Positions 62,520 through 64,000 of a stretch of 64,000 nucleotides of DNA are shown in pieces. The number at the start of each line of letters is the position of its first letter. Position 1 is the first letter of the stretch. Under the pieces are notes generated by a model. The model saw nothing but the letters and a program-made list of their open reading frames with translations, ran no database searches and had not been told where the DNA came from. This DNA comes from a bacterium (GTDB lineage: Bacteria; Armatimonadota; Zipacnadia; Zipacnadales; UBA11051): the NCBI GenBank assembly GCA_030604405.1, contig JAUVVY010000019.1, positions 1 through 64,000 of the forward strand. The letters are read 5' to 3'. Position numbers and translations under genes: made by a program.

Positions 62520-64000
62520 TCAGACTACGCCCCGCGCATATCGCGCCACAATGTCCGCAATCCGTTCGCAGGCTTTCCCGTCAGTGGGGCCGACCTGAGC
62601 GGCCAGGAATTCCTCGCGCTTTTGTGCCAGTTCCCTCCTGAAGCGCTCGTCGAACAGCAGCTTGCGCAGTTGCGGCAGGATGTCCTCGCGCTTGTAGATG
62701 CCGACAGCCCCGCCCAGCTTTGCATACGGGAACCAGTCGTCGCGTCCGGTCAGGTTGATCGTCACTGTCGGCGTGTCAAGCAGGTTGGCCTCAAATACCA
62801 CCGTTGAGTCGCGAGTAACCATCACATCACAGACGGCAAGCAGTTCGTTGAGCGAGTACTGGCCGTGTTCCGCGATGGTGACGGTGTCAGGATGAGCTTG
62901 AGCGGCCTGCTGGTAGAGCTGGTGGTTAGTGTCGGCCGGATGGAGCTTCAGGACTAGCGCGGCATCGAGTTCGGCGCATGCTTCCGCCACCGCCGCGATC
63001 CACCAGCTTGCGTAGTCTTCATAGAAGTGCTGCTCATTCGGCTGGGTGGCCAGCACTACCAGCGCCGCCTTGCCTTCGCCCAGAGCTGCGATCTCATCCG
63101 CGACGACCCTCTTTGTCGCGATGGCCGTGTCGTAGAGGCTGTGGCCGGTCTGCATGATCTGCGGGTCCGGCCCCAGCAGCCATCTGTGGACCTCTTCGGA
63201 GTGAGACCCCCACACCAGCGCCTCGTCGAATTGCTGGGCGCCCGCCACGTAATACCAGTCACTTACGAGGCCGTGCTGCACCAGCACGCGACCGATTCCC
63301 AACACACCCGCCTGACGCACCAGAGCGACTGCGGCCGGCGCGTACATGTGGTAAGTCACTACGACTCTAGGGGTGAGCTGTGCCAGTGCGTGCTCGCTGC
63401 CGGTCTTGCGCAGGAGCCACAGCGGCGTATGTCTCGCCAGGCTCATTTTCACGCGGTCGCTTATGGCTGTCTTCAGGCCGGGCGACAGTGCGTTGAACTC
63501 CGGCACGCTTTCGGCATTCGCGATAAAGTGGCGATACCACATCGGCCAGCGCGCCGCTTTCACTTTCAGCCCGCTCACATCGCGGCTGGTAAAGAACTGG
63601 CCGAGGTCGTAGCGGGGCAGGCCCTGGCGCTCGATGGCGCTGGTAAAGCGGTCATGGTGCAGATCAAGCACCGCACAGCGCAGGCCGTGAACTGTCGTCA
63701 GTGGCTCCCGGATGTTAGCGATGACCTGGGCCGTTGCTGCGCCGACACCGGTGAACAGCACATCGCAGCGCCGGATCTCCGCATCCGCTCCCTTTGTTCC
63801 TTGCTCACACTGGCGCAACTCCTCACGCAGCTCTCTGGCCCCGGTGAATCTTGCGCCCGCCGGCATAAGCAACTCGCGCAGCCAGTGGAGTATCTTTCCC
63901 GGCCTGGCGCTCCAGGGCACGCCGGCGGCATCGAGTATCTCGGCTGCCACGGGCAGCAAATGGGTCTTACCCGCCCACCAGCCCAGATCATTGGACCGCT
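62520..64000 (-). CDS. GT-B fold glycosyltransferase-like protein, 5' end outside window
   Basis: At least 493 residues are encoded; the frame stays open to the window edge (SNDLGWWAGKTHLLPVAAEI), so the true start lies beyond. The C-terminal half resembles the UDP-GlcNAc 2-epimerase / polysaccharide glycosyltransferase fold: GRVLVQHGLVSDWYYVAGA, VLKLHPADTNHQLYQ, then ELLAVCDVMVTRDSTVVFEA with NLLDTPTVTINL. Such proteins act on nucleotide sugars or polymerised glycans. A role in surface polysaccharide synthesis with the neighbouring membrane protein is plausible but inferred. Confidence 0.72.
   Translation of the reverse strand, partial: RSNDLGWWAGKTHLLPVAAEILDAAGVPWSARPGKILHWLRELLMPAGARFTGARELREELRQCEQGTKGADAEIRRCDVLFTGVGAATAQVIANIREPLTTVHGLRCAVLDLHHDRFTSAIERQGLPRYDLGQFFTSRDVSGLKVKAARWPMWYRHFIANAESVPEFNALSPGLKTAISDRVKMSLARHTPLWLLRKTGSEHALAQLTPRVVVTYHMYAPAAVALVRQAGVLGIGRVLVQHGLVSDWYYVAGAQQFDEALVWGSHSEEVHRWLLGPDPQIMQTGHSLYDTAIATKRVVADEIAALGEGKAALVVLATQPNEQHFYEDYASWWIAAVAEACAELDAALVLKLHPADTNHQLYQQAAQAHPDTVTIAEHGQYSLNELLAVCDVMVTRDSTVVFEANLLDTPTVTINLTGRDDWFPYAKLGGAVGIYKREDILPQLRKLLFDERFRRELAQKREEFLAAQVGPTDGKACERIADIVARYARGVV

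Overview
The window is a 64 kb, GC-rich (roughly 60 % by eye), densely coding bacterial chromosome segment with no transposase, phage or CRISPR signature. Several features point to a free-living member of the Terrabacteria side of the tree: a long SRP RNA with Alu-type arms next to dnaX-ybaB-recR and serine tRNAs, clpC, a mazG-rqcP pair, and a DivIC/FtsB-like gene just downstream of eno. The number of Gfo/Idh/MocA dehydrogenases, DUF6807, heparinase-like and amidohydrolase genes resembles uncultured Armatimonadota-like or other polysaccharide-degrading lineages. This assignment is an inference; no marker gene here settles it.

Layout. 1-8.7 kb: the 5' part of a secreted protein, an intergenic block of palindromic repeats, ilvE, a Clp N-domain-only gene followed by full clpC, a phosphodiester glycosidase-like protein, two ankyrin proteins and a sulfatase-modifying-factor-fold lipoprotein. 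8.9-20.1 kb: a compact flagellar-type export cluster in the order fliF/G-like, fliH, I, J, M, N, O, P, (antisense lipoprotein), fliQ, R, flhB, flhA, sigma-28. It lacks every rod, hook, filament, stator, chemotaxis and flhF/flhG gene. Its FliF is a miniature carrying a FliG-like tail, and its FlhB stops before the self-cleaving domain. 20.3-27.2 kb: housekeeping genes (parvulin foldase, mazG, rqcP, ppdK, eno, divIC-like). 27.3-34.1 kb: a sugar dehydrogenase, cdsA, a lipid kinase, ald and cstA.

34.2-43.7 kb, minus strand: six tRNA genes (all Ser or Arg), SRP RNA, dnaX, ybaB and recR, then a four-subunit 2-oxoacid:ferredoxin oxidoreductase operon that continues into a QueG-like Fe-S protein and a U32-like TIM-barrel protein. 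43.9-64 kb: an accessory catabolic region with a radical SAM/SPASM protein, DUF6807, amidohydrolase, DUF2079 membrane protein, alpha/alpha-toroid protein, a second Gfo/Idh dehydrogenase, M20 peptidase, nfo, a 1032-residue heparinase-like protein, an orphan larC, an aldehyde dehydrogenase, a polytopic membrane protein and a partial GT-B-like protein.

Metabolic reading: PpdK, enolase, the ferredoxin-linked oxidoreductase, alanine dehydrogenase and CstA fit pyruvate-centred metabolism that is anaerobic or micro-oxic, fed by sugars and amino acids. The two most unusual things are (i) the stripped-down flagellar-type secretion cluster with a fused MS-ring/switch protein and a tail-less FlhB, and (ii) a family of modular nested-palindrome repeats (about 440-590, 53760-53950, 60200-60437) whose second stem covaries between copies and whose loop carries unrelated small hairpins.
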